A stretch of 64,000 nt of DNA from Rhodovulum sp. MB263. GTDB taxonomy: Bacteria; Pseudomonadota; Alphaproteobacteria; Rhodobacterales; Rhodobacteraceae. Positions within the stretch are counted from its first letter, which is position 1; each line of letters starts with the position of its first letter. Shown here one piece after another: positions 20,153-29,077 of the stretch. The notes under the pieces are model-generated. The model made no database searches. It was not told where the DNA came from and saw nothing but the letters and a program-made list of their open reading frames with translations. The translations under genes and the position numbers were made by a program. Location: assembly GCF_002073975.1 (NCBI RefSeq), contig NZ_CP020384.1, positions 2,728,001 through 2,792,000 on the forward strand, given 5' to 3'.

Positions 20153-21029
20153 CAAAGAGCAAGAACCGGCCGCGTCTCGCCAGCTGGCGGGACGCGGAAG
20201 CCGCGCGCGACAGCCCCCAGACCGATATCATCCCTGTCGCGCTGATCTCGCTCGACGATGCAACCGGGCGTCGCGACCATCTCAGACAGGCGGGCTTTCC
20301 CCCGGACCTGGTCGGGGGCTATTGGCCGGCATCGGATCTGCGCAAGGCCGATGAGGCCGAGCTGGCCGGATCGCGGATATGGACTACTTTGCCAGGTCGA
20401 TCGGGCGCAGGCCCCTTCCCAGCGAAATCGGATGCGCGCTGTCCCACAGGCGCGTCCTGGAATGGCTCGCGAATTCGGACCATCCTCTCGCCCTGATCTT
20501 CGAGGATGATGCCCGCCCCGCCGACCCGCGGGCATTTGACGTGCTGCCGGACCTCCTCAAGCCCGTTGTCGAACATGGCCGACAGGGCGCATCCTTCATC
20601 CTGCATCTCGGCGTCAAGCGGCGACGGCGCCCCAGGAACGTCAACCGCGTTCTGGCCGGATGCGGCGTCGGCTTCCGGCACCGCTGGATCGTGCGCGATG
20701 CCGGGAAGGATCACAATATCTGGCGTGCTCATGCCTATGTCATCTCGCGCGAAGCCGCGCGGCGCACCGTTGCGGCCGAGACCCCGATCAGGACGCTGGC
20801 CGATCATTTCAGGAACCGAAGCCAGGAGCATCTCCTGTTCTCCGAACCCGGCCTCTTCCTGCAGGCGCCCGACCTAGAAAGCACGATCGACCCGACCGGA
20901 GTGATCCGCAAGGCGCACGTAAAACCCAAACGCAAGTCCTGGAAGAAGCCGGAACAGGCGAACGCGATGGGCAAGCTCAAGATCATGGATCGCCTGCGCC
21001 GCCTCAGGTCGGAGACCTTCCGGCTCTAG
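20149..21029 (+). pseudogene. Glycosyltransferase family 25 (LPS biosynthesis type), frameshifted
   Basis: Two overlapping frames make one family 25 glycosyltransferase. The first (from the ATG at 20149) gives PVALISLDDATGRRDHL, the usual N-terminal strand and helix. The second (from about 20379) gives LPSEIGCALSHRRVLEW, the EDDARP metal-site motif, and RAHAYVISREAARR. Moving from one to the other needs a one-base correction between about 20,340 and 20,380, as if one base were lost. The gene overlaps pyc by 4 bases, so it is normally translated in coupling. The frameshift may be real inactivation, a sequencing error, or phase variation; I see no slippery heptamer or long homopolymer that would favour programmed shifting. 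Sugar donor and acceptor are unknown. Confidence 0.7.
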
Positions 21030-21171
21030 CCCCGCGCGACCGGCCATCTCGGAGCGCGCGGACAGCCCCTGCCTGCGCATATCCCGCACGACCTTATCCG
21101 TGCCCGGGATCTGCCCACAGGCCTTCCAAATCCCCGAAAGCAATTTTTCCGTCCCGGGCCGCTTTTTCCAC

Positions 21172-21198
21172 TTGCAGCCCCCGGCCGGAATTTATACA
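21172..21198 (+). promoter_or_regulatory. promoter of the first tRNA-Gly copy
   Basis: TTGCAG (21172-21177) and TATACA (21193-21198) with a 15-base spacer lie 20 bases before the tRNA. The same boxes precede the second copy. Confidence 0.5.
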
Positions 21199-21217
21199 TC
21201 GCGCCTACCCAATGGAT

Positions 21218-21292
21218 GCGGGCGTAGCTCAGGGGTAGAGCATTACCTTGCCAAGGTAAGGGTCGTGAGTTCGAATCTCATCGCCCGCTCCA
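21218..21292 (+). tRNA. tRNA-Gly (GCC)
   Basis: Acceptor GCGGGCG/CGCCCGC, D-arm GCTC/GAGC, anticodon stem TTACC/GGTAA with loop TTGCCAA (anticodon GCC at 21250-21252), T-arm GTGAG-TTCGAAT-CTCAT and an encoded CCA. First of two identical copies. Confidence 0.97.
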
Positions 21293-21404
21293 ATTTTTCT
21301 CGAACAGCACCGATGACTGGAACCGGCCTCTGGCCGGAGGCGCGTCCTGGCGCGCGATCCCTCCTGTCGGCAATCTCGCCGCAGGCGAGAGGTTATTTTT
21401 CCAC

Positions 21405-21431
21405 TTGCAGCCCCCGGCCAGAGTTTATACA
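21405..21431 (+). promoter_or_regulatory. promoter of the second tRNA-Gly copy
   Basis: TTGCAG (21405-21410) and TATACA (21426-21431) with the same 15-base spacer as upstream of copy one. Confidence 0.5.
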
Positions 21432-21450
21432 TCCCGCCTACCCAATGGAT

Positions 21451-21525
21451 GCGGGCGTAGCTCAGGGGTAGAGCATTACCTTGCCAAGGTAAGGGTCGTG
21501 AGTTCGAATCTCATCGCCCGCTCCA
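21451..21525 (+). tRNA. tRNA-Gly (GCC), second copy
   Basis: Identical in sequence to the copy at 21218-21292; anticodon GCC at 21483-21485, CCA encoded. Confidence 0.97.
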
Positions 21526-21618
21526 GGGGACTTCCTATCAGGACAGTGATGACGCCATCGGTTCCCGCGCCCTCGGCCGTGATCGACGCATCGTCCGGCA
21601 GAGACCGGACGACGCAGG

Positions 21619-22311
21619 TCAGAACGGAAATGGCGAGACCCCGATCACCGGGCGATGGGCGGCAAGAAGCCCTGCCCAGAGCGCAAGGCCCAGGGCAATC
21701 CGCCAAAGCGGCGGCGGCCCCGAGGGGCGCCAGCGCCCGCTCAGAAGTGCCGCGAAAGGCAGGGTCGCGGTGCGGGCGGCACGCCGGTCCCACTCTGCCC
21801 CCATCAGGCGGCGGTTGCGCCGGTCGATGGCCCGGCTGCCCGTCATCGCGAAGACCGCAAAGCCGCCGAACATCAGCAGATGCGCCAGATCGGGATTGGC
21901 CAGGGCATGGGCCAGCGCCCAGAGCGTCAGCGCCACCGGCAGCGGATGCCGCGTCAGCCCGACGATGCCCGGCCGCTCGGGGTCGAAGCGCGCATTCCCC
22001 GCGCCGCCGAAGCTCAGCGGATTGGGGGCGCCAAGCGTCGCCGCGATCAGCAGGCAGACGAAGGGCATGACCAGAACCGGCAGCCCGAGCTGCCAGGGCA
22101 GAGGCGCCCAGAGCGGAATGAAGGGCGCCCGGCCCGAGGCCACGATCAGCCAGCCCAAGGCCGCCAGCGACACCGCGACATAGGCCGCCAGATAACCCCG
22201 CCGCCCCAGCCAGCGCCTCAGCCGGGCCTGCACCCCGGGCCGGACCGGCAGCGCATGCGACAGCAGGAACGCCGCATAGGCGGCCGCGAATTCGCCCCAG
22301 CCGCCCATCAT
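21619..22311 (-). CDS. NnrU-like integral membrane protein
   Basis: This 230-residue protein has about six hydrophobic helices and the features of the NnrU/isoprenylcysteine-methyltransferase-like group: a short N-terminal helix ending in SHALP, and the GLTRHPLPVALTLWALAHALANPD segment, which resembles the cofactor-binding core of that superfamily. NnrU was first linked to nitrite/nitric oxide reductase expression, but homologues occur widely and no denitrification gene is nearby, so the role is open. The frame extends further upstream; the ATG pair at 22311 is preferred because it gives the family N-terminus and follows a GGAG site. Confidence 0.75.
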   Translation of the reverse strand: MMGGWGEFAAAYAAFLLSHALPVRPGVQARLRRWLGRRGYLAAYVAVSLAALGWLIVASGRAPFIPLWAPLPWQLGLPVLVMPFVCLLIAATLGAPNPLSFGGAGNARFDPERPGIVGLTRHPLPVALTLWALAHALANPDLAHLLMFGGFAVFAMTGSRAIDRRNRRLMGAEWDRRAARTATLPFAALLSGRWRPSGPPPLWRIALGLALWAGLLAAHRPVIGVSPFPF

Positions 22312-22636
22312 CGGCGGCTCCGGCGGCCAGCACGGGCACCGCCGGAAAGACCATGGCCAGGGGACGACGGGAAGCGTCGGCCCGATGCGCCCGATGCCCG
22401 GCCCCAACGGGCCCCGCAGCTCCGCCGGATCCGGGCCGGACCCGGAGACAATGTCGCACAGCCACCGGAACCCGCGGCGTTCTGACGCGTTCCACCATGG
22501 ATGACAGCGGATCGGCGAGGTTCGAAGCCCCCCCTCTGGCCGGCTCCCTCACCGGCGCCTCCCGCCGCTGACACGGCCCGGGCGTCTACCCCCGCCCGGG
22601 CCTCATGTTTTCGGGACCAAGACCCTGCCCGCACTC

Positions 22637-25600
22637 TCATCCTGCCAGTGCCTCCTCCAGTTCGCGCACGAGACGCTGCTTTTCCTCAGCCCGGGGCGGC
22701 GAGAACCGCGCCAGCAGCAGATAGGCGACCGGCGTCAGGTAAAGCGTCGAGAGCGTGGCCAGTCCCAGCCCGCCGACGATGACCCAGCCCAGCGCCTCGC
22801 GGGCCTCTGCCCCCGCCCCCGAGGACAGGATCAGCGGCACGCCGCCCAGCACGGTCGAGACCATGGTCATCATCACCGGGCGCAACCGGATCGTCGCCGC
22901 GTCGAAGATGGCGTCGCGCACCGTCGCGCCCCCGTCGCGCAACTGATTGGCGAATTCGACGATCAGGATGCCGTTCTTGGCCATGATGCCGACCAGCATC
23001 ACCAGCCCGATCTGGCTGTAGACATTGAGGCTTTGCCCGGTCACGAGCAGCGCGAAGATCGCGCAGGCCAGCCCCAGCGGCACCGTCGCCATCACCACGA
23101 TGGCCGAGATGAAACTTTCGAACTGCGCAGCCAGCACCAGAAACACCACCGCGATGGCGAAGCCGAAGATCAGCAACAGCCCGGAATTGGTCTCGCCCAT
23201 GGTGGCCGCGGCGCCCTTGGGCAGGATGCGGTTATCCTCGGACAGAAGCCCGTCCGACAGCTGGACGATCCGCTCATAGGCGCCGCCCAGCGACTGCCCC
23301 GGCCCCAGATCGGCCGAGATCGAGACCGCGCGGCTTTGATCCAGCCGGTCGAGATCGGGCGCGACGGGGCGTTCCTCGAGCCGCACGAAGGTCGAGATCG
23401 GCACCATCCGCCCGCCCGCGCTTTTCACGAAGATGTTCTCGAGATCGCCCGGGTCATCGACCGTCTCGGCCGACGAGACAAGCTGCACGTCGTAATTCTG
23501 GTCGCCGACGAAGACCGACACGACGCTGCGCCCGTTCAGGAAGGCCCTCAATGCATCGCCCAGACCCGAGATGTCGATCCCCAGATCGGCGGCGCGGGTG
23601 CGGTCGACCTCGACGAACAGCTCGGGCTGGGTACGCTCGAAATCGAGCCGCACCTCGCCGAAGGCGCCGTCATCCCGCATCCGTTCGACCAGCGCCTGGG
23701 CGGTCTCGGCCAGCCGGTCATAGCTTTCGCCGGTCAATGCGACGCTGATGCCGCTGCCCGCGCCGCGAATGCCCAGCGAATTGGGCTGGATCGCGAAGGC
23801 GCGCACCCCGATCACGTCTTGCAACCGGGTGTTGATATCGGTCACGATCTCGTTCTGGCTGCGGTCTCGCGCCTCCCAGGGGGCGAGGGTGAAGACCATG
23901 AAGCCGCGACTGTCCGAACCGCCCGAGCCCGCGATCGAGAAGAGGTTGACGATCTCGCCCGCCTCGCGCAGCGGCGCGATGGCGTCCTCGATCTCGGCCA
24001 TCTTGGACTGGGTATAGTCGAGCGACACGCCCTGCGGCGCCCGGATGCTCAGAAGCGCGACCGAGCGGTCCTCCTGCGGCGTCAGTTCCTGCCGCACGCC
24101 CCCCGCCACAAGCAGGGCGGTCGCGGCGAACAGGAGCGCCGCCGTCACCACCACAACGGGCAGCGCCAGCGCGCCGGCAAGACTCCGGCGGTAGAACCCG
24201 GCCAGCGCCGCGCCGAGCCGGGCCATGGCGCCGGTCCCGGTGCCGGGCGTGCGCGCCAGCATGCGGCTGGCCAGCACCGGACAAAGCGTCAGCGCCACGA
24301 CCGAAGAGATCCCGACCGCAATCGCGAGGGTAAAGCCGAATTCGCGGAACAAGCCCCCCGCCTGCCCCGGCAGGAACGAGAGCGGCACGAAGACCGCGGC
24401 CAGCGTCGCGGTGGTGGTGACGACCGCAAAGAAGACCTGCTTGGCGCCAAGCACGGCGGCCGCGCGCGGCCCCATGCCCTCGGCCCGGCGGCGGACGATG
24501 TTCTCCAGCACCACGATGGCATCGTCGACCACCATGCCGGTGGCCAGCACCAGCGCCAAAAGCGTCAGGATATTGACCGAGAAGCCCGCCAGATAGATCG
24601 CGGCCAGTGTGCCGATCAGCGAGACCGGCATGGTCAGCGCCGGGATCAGCGTCGCGCGCAGATCGCGCAGGAACAAGAAGATCACCAGAACCACGATGGC
24701 AACGGCAAGCCCCAGCGTCTTCAACACCTCGGCGATGGCGCCCTTGATGAAGACCGCGTCATCCGAGGTGACGAAGATCGAGATGTCGTCGGGCAGGCTC
24801 TGGTCGAGCTCGGCCACGGTCCGGCGCACCTCGCGCGAGATGTCGAGCGTGTTGCTGCCCGCCTGCCGGATCACGCCCATGCCGATCCCGGTCCGGCCAT
24901 TGGCGCGCAGGACCGAAGTGTTGGGCTCGGGGCCCAGATCGACCCGCGCCACGTCGCGCAGGAAGACGTTGGGGGCAATGCGCAGATCCTCGAAGGCCTC
25001 GGCCGAGACGACCATGGCGGTGGTGCGCACGCTGAGGCTCTGCCGCCCGCCCTCGAGATCACCCGCCGCGGCGTTGAAGCCCGCATCGGACAGCGCCTCT
25101 GCCAAGTCGGCCAGCGTCAGCCCGCGGCTGGCAAGCCGCGCCTGATCGACATCGACCCGGAAGATCGGCGCCCGGTCGCCATAGACCTGCACATCGGCCA
25201 CGCCCGGCAACGAGACCAGCCGATCCTCGATCCGGTCCTCGACGATCTCGGTCAGCGCCTCGGCCGAGCGCCGGGACGAGGTCACCGCGACCCGCATCAC
25301 CGGCTGGGCATCGGCATCGGCCTTGACCACGCGCGGATCCTCGGCCTCGTCGGGCAGCTCGCGCTGGATCCGGGCAACCGCATCGCGGGTATCGGTCGCG
25401 GCGACGTCGATATCGACATCCTCGGCGAATTCCAGCGTCACCCGGCTGCGGCCGAAGCGCGAATTCGACTCGATCGAGCGGATGCCCGAGACCCGGCCGA
25501 CCGCGCCCTCGATCCGGCTGGTGATCTCCTGATCGATGGTCTCGGGCGCGGCCCCGGTGAACTCGGTGGTGACGGTGACGACCGGGCGGTCGACATTGGG

Positions 25601-25741
25601 AAGCTCGCGGATCTCGACCCCGAACAGGGCCGCCAGCCCGGCCAGCACGATCAGCGCGCTGAGCACGAGGGCCAGGACCGGACGCCTTACGAAAAGCGAC
25701 GTACCGCCGGATTCGGCCTCGCGGAGCGCTTCCTGCAGCAT
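22637..25741 (-). CDS. RND efflux pump inner-membrane permease (HAE1/AcrB-like)
   Basis: This 1,034-residue proton-driven permease exports drugs or other amphiphiles from the inner membrane and periplasm. The N-terminal helix (PVLALVLSALIVLAGLAALFG) is followed by a large periplasmic loop, a block of TM helices with IVLVIFLFLRDLRATLIPALTM-type sequence (TM3-4), a second periplasmic loop, and a second TM block. Two adjacent acidic residues in DDAIVVLEN match the TM4 proton-relay region (GMVVDDAIVVLEN). Length matches the family. It is transcribed directly after the adaptor gene (10-base gap). No outer-membrane channel gene is adjacent, so a channel encoded elsewhere is probably used. Confidence 0.92.
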   Translation of the reverse strand: MLQEALREAESGGTSLFVRRPVLALVLSALIVLAGLAALFGVEIRELPNVDRPVVTVTTEFTGAAPETIDQEITSRIEGAVGRVSGIRSIESNSRFGRSRVTLEFAEDVDIDVAATDTRDAVARIQRELPDEAEDPRVVKADADAQPVMRVAVTSSRRSAEALTEIVEDRIEDRLVSLPGVADVQVYGDRAPIFRVDVDQARLASRGLTLADLAEALSDAGFNAAAGDLEGGRQSLSVRTTAMVVSAEAFEDLRIAPNVFLRDVARVDLGPEPNTSVLRANGRTGIGMGVIRQAGSNTLDISREVRRTVAELDQSLPDDISIFVTSDDAVFIKGAIAEVLKTLGLAVAIVVLVIFLFLRDLRATLIPALTMPVSLIGTLAAIYLAGFSVNILTLLALVLATGMVVDDAIVVLENIVRRRAEGMGPRAAAVLGAKQVFFAVVTTTATLAAVFVPLSFLPGQAGGLFREFGFTLAIAVGISSVVALTLCPVLASRMLARTPGTGTGAMARLGAALAGFYRRSLAGALALPVVVVTAALLFAATALLVAGGVRQELTPQEDRSVALLSIRAPQGVSLDYTQSKMAEIEDAIAPLREAGEIVNLFSIAGSGGSDSRGFMVFTLAPWEARDRSQNEIVTDINTRLQDVIGVRAFAIQPNSLGIRGAGSGISVALTGESYDRLAETAQALVERMRDDGAFGEVRLDFERTQPELFVEVDRTRAADLGIDISGLGDALRAFLNGRSVVSVFVGDQNYDVQLVSSAETVDDPGDLENIFVKSAGGRMVPISTFVRLEERPVAPDLDRLDQSRAVSISADLGPGQSLGGAYERIVQLSDGLLSEDNRILPKGAAATMGETNSGLLLIFGFAIAVVFLVLAAQFESFISAIVVMATVPLGLACAIFALLVTGQSLNVYSQIGLVMLVGIMAKNGILIVEFANQLRDGGATVRDAIFDAATIRLRPVMMTMVSTVLGGVPLILSSGAGAEAREALGWVIVGGLGLATLSTLYLTPVAYLLLARFSPPRAEEKQRLVRELEEALAG

Positions 25742-25751
25742 GGCCCCCTCC

Positions 25752-26903
25752 CTAGCCCGCGTCGCGCGCCGTACGCGGCAGGGCCCGCCCCGCCTGCGGC
25801 CCGACGACGCGCAGTTCGGCGCCCTCGCGCAGCGTCTGCAGCCCCTCGACCACTACCGGCTCGCCGACCGCCAGATCGGCCTCGACCAGCACGCTGTCGG
25901 CATTGCGCTGACGGATCGCCACCGGCACCCGCGCCGCGCGGCCCTCGCGCAGCGCCCAGACATAGGCGCCCGAACTCGACCATTGCACCGCCAGCGGATC
26001 GACCATGGGCAGCGGTTCGCCCTCGAAATTCAGCACCACCTCGAAGGACATGCCGCCGCGCAGAAGATCGTCGGCATTGTCCAGCTCGCCCTGCACCCGC
26101 AGCGTGCGGCTGGCCGGGTCGACGGCATTGTCGACGGCATGGACGCGCCCCTCCAGCACCCGGCCCGGCATGCCCAGCGGCCGCGCGCTCAGGGCCAGCC
26201 CCTCCCTGACCTCTCCGACCACCCGCTCGGGGACGTGAAAGTCGATCAGGATGCGGCTGCGGTCGACGATGCTGGCCAGCGCGTCCTGACTCGAAACCCG
26301 GTCGCCGACAGCGATGTCGAGCACCCCCGCCCAGCCCGCAAAGGGCGCGCGAACGGTGCGTTCGGACAGATCGAATTCGGCCTGGCGCAGCTCCAGCTCG
26401 GCCGTTCTAAGCGCCAGATCGGCCTCGCGGCGCCGGACCTCGGTGACGGCCCCGGTGGTTTCCAGGCGCCTCACCCTCTGGGCCTCGTCGCGGGCATCCT
26501 CCAGAACCAGTTGCGCGCGGTCGACCGCGATCCGCTCGGCCTCGTCGTCGAGCTGCACGATCAGATCGCCCGCCGCCACCCGATCGCCGTCGCGGATACC
26601 GATCGCGACCACCTCGCCCGTGACCTTCGAACGCAGCATGACCGAGCGCAGCGCGCGGCCGTCGCCGATGGCGGCCACCCGGTCCCGGATACGACCTTCC
26701 GCGACCTCCTCGACGGTGACGGCCACAGGCCCGGCACGCGGCCCCGAGGGGCCCGTCCCCGCCTCGGGTGCGGAAGGCGCCAGCCCCAGCAGGGCACCGA
26801 TACCGATCCGGTCGAGCCAGGGTCGTGCCCCCGGAACGAAGACAACCCAAAGCGCAAGCGTGCCAGCCAGAAGCAGGACGGAGAGACCTATTTGCCGTGC
26901 CAT
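25752..26903 (-). CDS. RND efflux periplasmic adaptor (membrane fusion protein)
   Basis: This 383-residue adaptor bridges the RND permease to an outer-membrane channel. An N-terminal membrane helix (IGLSVLLLAGTLALWVVFV) is followed by a barrel-sandwich half (LRSKVTGEVVAIGIRDGDRVAAGDLIVQLDD), an alpha-hairpin of about 70 residues, the returning half (VRAPFAGWAGVLDIAVGDRVS) and a beta-barrel/MP domain. The frame is open upstream, but the ATG at 26903 has GGGAAGG a few bases before it and puts the membrane helix at the N-terminus. It is the first gene of the two-gene operon. Confidence 0.9.
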   Translation of the reverse strand: MARQIGLSVLLLAGTLALWVVFVPGARPWLDRIGIGALLGLAPSAPEAGTGPSGPRAGPVAVTVEEVAEGRIRDRVAAIGDGRALRSVMLRSKVTGEVVAIGIRDGDRVAAGDLIVQLDDEAERIAVDRAQLVLEDARDEAQRVRRLETTGAVTEVRRREADLALRTAELELRQAEFDLSERTVRAPFAGWAGVLDIAVGDRVSSQDALASIVDRSRILIDFHVPERVVGEVREGLALSARPLGMPGRVLEGRVHAVDNAVDPASRTLRVQGELDNADDLLRGGMSFEVVLNFEGEPLPMVDPLAVQWSSSGAYVWALREGRAARVPVAIRQRNADSVLVEADLAVGEPVVVEGLQTLREGAELRVVGPQAGRALPRTARDAG

Positions 26904-27289
26904 GCACCTTCCCGTTCGCGCGTCTTGCCGGTTCATCCGGCCGCAATGTCCTTTAATTAGGAAGCGATGGCCAGAATAACAGGCGGCACCGGCGCGGTTT
27001 TCTCCGCGTTCCGTCCCGGCGCCTGCCGGTCCCGTCCGGTTCGCGGGCAATGTCGGGCAACCGCAGTGGCGGCCCTTGCTGCGGGCCGCCACTGCGACAG
27101 GCCGTCCCGCCCCCCGCCAGGCCGCGAATTTTTCTTGCAGCGACTCGGGAAAAGCCGCATAGAGCGGTTCGCGACGTTATCTCTATCGACCACTGTCTTC
27201 CCTTACGCGGCTGTCAGTTCATCGATCGATACCTGACGAGCCAAGCCGCTGCACTTCCGCGAGCGGCACTACTTGAGGAGACACACGGG
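26904..27289. other. divergent intergenic region before the cold shock gene
   Basis: These 386 bases hold the adaptor-gene promoter on one strand and the cold shock gene promoter and a probable long 5' leader on the other, as is common for csp genes. I cannot place a convincing -35/-10 pair or a coding sequence. Confidence 0.4.
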
Positions 27290-27496
27290 ATGGCTACCGG
27301 CACCGTGAAATGGTTCAACAGCACCAAAGGCTTCGGCTTCATCGCTCCCGACGGCGGCAAGAAAGACGTGTTCGTGCACATCTCTGCCGTCGAACGTTCT
27401 GGCCTGGCCGGCCTGCAAGACGGTCAAAAAGTGTCGTTCGAAATCGAAGCCGGCCGCGACGGCCGTGAATCGGCGACCAAACTGGCCGAGATCTGA
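27290..27496 (+). CDS. Cold shock protein (CspA family)
   Basis: This 68-residue single cold shock domain binds single-stranded RNA and DNA and acts as an RNA chaperone. It has both RNA-binding motifs, KGFGFI (RNP1) and VFVHIS (RNP2), and the family start [11 protein letters not shown]. The ATG follows a GAGGAG ribosome site. The reading frame continues far upstream, but only this start fits the domain. A strong terminator follows at 27564-27590. Confidence 0.95.
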   Translation: MATGTVKWFNSTKGFGFIAPDGGKKDVFVHISAVERSGLAGLQDGQKVSFEIEAGRDGRESATKLAEI

Positions 27497-27563
27497 GGCC
27501 AGACGGGCTGGCGGCGCTCCGATAGCGCCCGGCCCGACCGCGTCACAGCTTTGAAATATCCGA

Positions 27564-27590
27564 CCCCGCGGCACCTGCCGCGGGGTTTTT
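27564..27590 (+). terminator. terminator after the cold shock gene
   Basis: CCCCGCGGCA pairs with TGCCGCGGGG around a short loop and is followed by TTTTT. The small minus-strand gene at 27595-27711 ends just beyond it, so the hairpin may serve both directions. Confidence 0.85.
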
Positions 27591-27594
27591 CGGT

Positions 27595-27711
27595 TCAGAT
27601 CATGGCCCAGTCGGTAAAGCGCCAGGTGGTCGGCGCGCTTGGCATGCCCCGGTCATTCGCGGGCTTCGGCGCGCGGCGCGCGCTCTGCTCGTTGTCGCTC
27701 TTGCGGCTCAT
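27595..27711 (-). CDS. 38-residue small protein
   Basis: A short frame on the minus strand starts with ATG and follows a textbook AGGAG ribosome site seven bases away. The product is hydrophilic and basic at first (MSRKSDNEQSARRAPKPAND), then ends TTWRFTDWAMI. Similar tiny proteins ending in a RFTDWA-type motif occur in alphaproteobacteria to my knowledge, but no function is known to me. It converges on the cold shock gene and shares its terminator region. Confidence 0.5.
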   Translation of the reverse strand: MSRKSDNEQSARRAPKPANDRGMPSAPTTWRFTDWAMI

Positions 27712-27878
27712 CCGGATCTCCTTTTCTGCCTTTCTGCTCGGCATGGGGACAACGCATCGCCGAGCGGTCCTGTTTCACAGGCGGGATCACATGGCCTCAC
27801 GATACCGTCATGTCGCCCCGACCGTTCGATCTTCGCAGCCTTGCGTCAAAGAGCTGTCAACGCTCCGTATCCGCGCGG

Positions 27879-27958
27879 CGGGCCTACACCGGCAAGGGCT
27901 GCCCCGTCCTCTCCCTGCCCACAACGTTGACCGGTTTCCCCTTCCCGGTGTAGGCCCG
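27879..27958. repeat. long inverted repeat upstream of the TRAP operon
   Basis: CGGGCCTACACCGG (27879-27892) is perfectly inverted at 27945-27958 (CCGGTGTAGGCCCG); beyond one mismatch the stem continues for five more pairs (AAGGG with CCCTT), leaving a loop of about 40 bases. It ends 43 bases before dctP and could be an operator, a leader hairpin or a palindromic repeat element. Confidence 0.7.
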
Positions 27959-28000
27959 GGACAATCGGCGGCGCGCGGCCGCAGACGGGGGGAGAACGGA

Positions 28001-29077
28001 ATGGCAGCGGAACGCAGAGCAGGACGGCTGGCCGGAACACCGATCGCAAGGCTGCTCGGCGCAGTTACCGCGGCAACGGCCGCGATCTGGACCGCGGGCG
28101 CGGCACTGGCGCAGGACTATACCTTCAAGCTGCACCATTTCCTGCCTGCGACCTCGCCCACCCAGACCGAGACGCTCGAGCCCTGGGCCCGCGCGGTCGA
28201 GGCACGCTCGGGCGGCAGGGTCAGGATCGAGATCTACCCCTCGATGACGCTGGGCGGACGCCCGCCCGAACTGGTGACCCAGGCCCGCGACGGGGTGGTC
28301 GACCTTATCTGGGTCGTGAACGGCTACACGCCGGGCCTGTTTCCGCGGACCGAGGTGATGGAGCTGCCGAATGTCTATGTGAACGATCCGGGGGCGGCCA
28401 ATCTGGCGCTGGCCGATCTGTTCGAGACCGACCTCAAACCCGATTACAAGGGCCTCGAGGTGATGTTCCTGCATGTCCATGCCGGCAACGGCATCGCGCT
28501 GCGCGGCCCCGAGGTGCACGCCCCGGCCGATCTGGCCGGCCGCAAGATGCGGATCCCGTCGCGCACGGGGGCCTGGGTGCTCGAGGCGCTGGGCGCGGTG
28601 CCGGTGGCGATGCCGGTGCCCGAGCTGCCGCAGGCGCTGCAGAAGGGCGTGGTCGACGGTGCGCTGGTGCCCTTCGAGATCGTGCCCGCGCTGAAGCTGC
28701 AGGACCAGACCGACCGGCTGATCGAGGGCGACCGCAATACCCGCTTCGGCACCACCACCTTCCAGCTTTCGATGAACAAGGCGCGCTGGGACAGTCTGCC
28801 GCCCGAGATCCGGACCGCGTTCCGCGAGGCCTCGGGCCCCGACTGGCTGGCCGAGCTCGGCCGGATCTGGCGCGGCACCGAAGAGACCGGGGTCGCGATC
28901 ACCACCGCCGCGGGCAAGGCCCATCAGGTTCTGAGCCCCGAGGAAACCGAAACCTTCCGGACCGCGCTCGAGCCCGTGGTCGCGCGCTGGATCGAGGATG
29001 CCGACCGTCGTGGCATCGACGGCGCGGGTCTGGTCGCCCGCGCCCGCGCCGCGATCGCGGCCCATGCCAGCCGATGA
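28001..29077 (+). CDS. dctP: TRAP transporter substrate-binding protein DctP
   Basis: This periplasmic receptor captures an organic acid and hands it to the DctQM permease. The 358-residue precursor has a signal peptide (hydrophobic core around residues 18-33, cleavage likely after AALA) and the DctP fold: FKLHHFLPATSPTQ at the start, GGRVRIEIYPSMTLGG, and the RKMRIPSRTGAWVLEALGAVPV segment whose arginine usually binds the ligand carboxylate. The substrate cannot be read from sequence. The ATG follows a GGGGGGAG site. First gene of dctPQM. Confidence 0.92.
   Translation: MAAERRAGRLAGTPIARLLGAVTAATAAIWTAGAALAQDYTFKLHHFLPATSPTQTETLEPWARAVEARSGGRVRIEIYPSMTLGGRPPELVTQARDGVVDLIWVVNGYTPGLFPRTEVMELPNVYVNDPGAANLALADLFETDLKPDYKGLEVMFLHVHAGNGIALRGPEVHAPADLAGRKMRIPSRTGAWVLEALGAVPVAMPVPELPQALQKGVVDGALVPFEIVPALKLQDQTDRLIEGDRNTRFGTTTFQLSMNKARWDSLPPEIRTAFREASGPDWLAELGRIWRGTEETGVAITTAAGKAHQVLSPEETETFRTALEPVVARWIEDADRRGIDGAGLVARARAAIAAHASR

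Larger units (their letters stand above)
21163..21525 (+). repeat. tandem duplication of a promoter plus tRNA-Gly unit
   Basis: About 130 bases at 21163-21292 (TTTTTCCAC through the CCA end) recur at 21396-21525 with a constant offset of 233 bases. Only a few upstream positions differ; the tRNA parts are identical. Both units keep their own promoter. Confidence 0.85.

Noticed and set aside
16658-20155. 1,165-codon open frame antisense to pyruvate carboxylase
   Set aside because: It mirrors the codon bias of the real gene in GC-rich DNA; the translation is His/Gly/Leu/Asp-rich without domains, and the opposite strand is unambiguously pyc.
20340-20400. Programmed frameshift in the family 25 glycosyltransferase
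   Set aside because: No slippery heptamer, internal Shine-Dalgarno or stimulatory structure is evident at the overlap.
23033-26209. 1,058-codon open frame antisense to the RND pump
   Set aside because: Composition is that of a shadow frame (Arg/Gln/His/Asp-rich) and both RND genes are certain.
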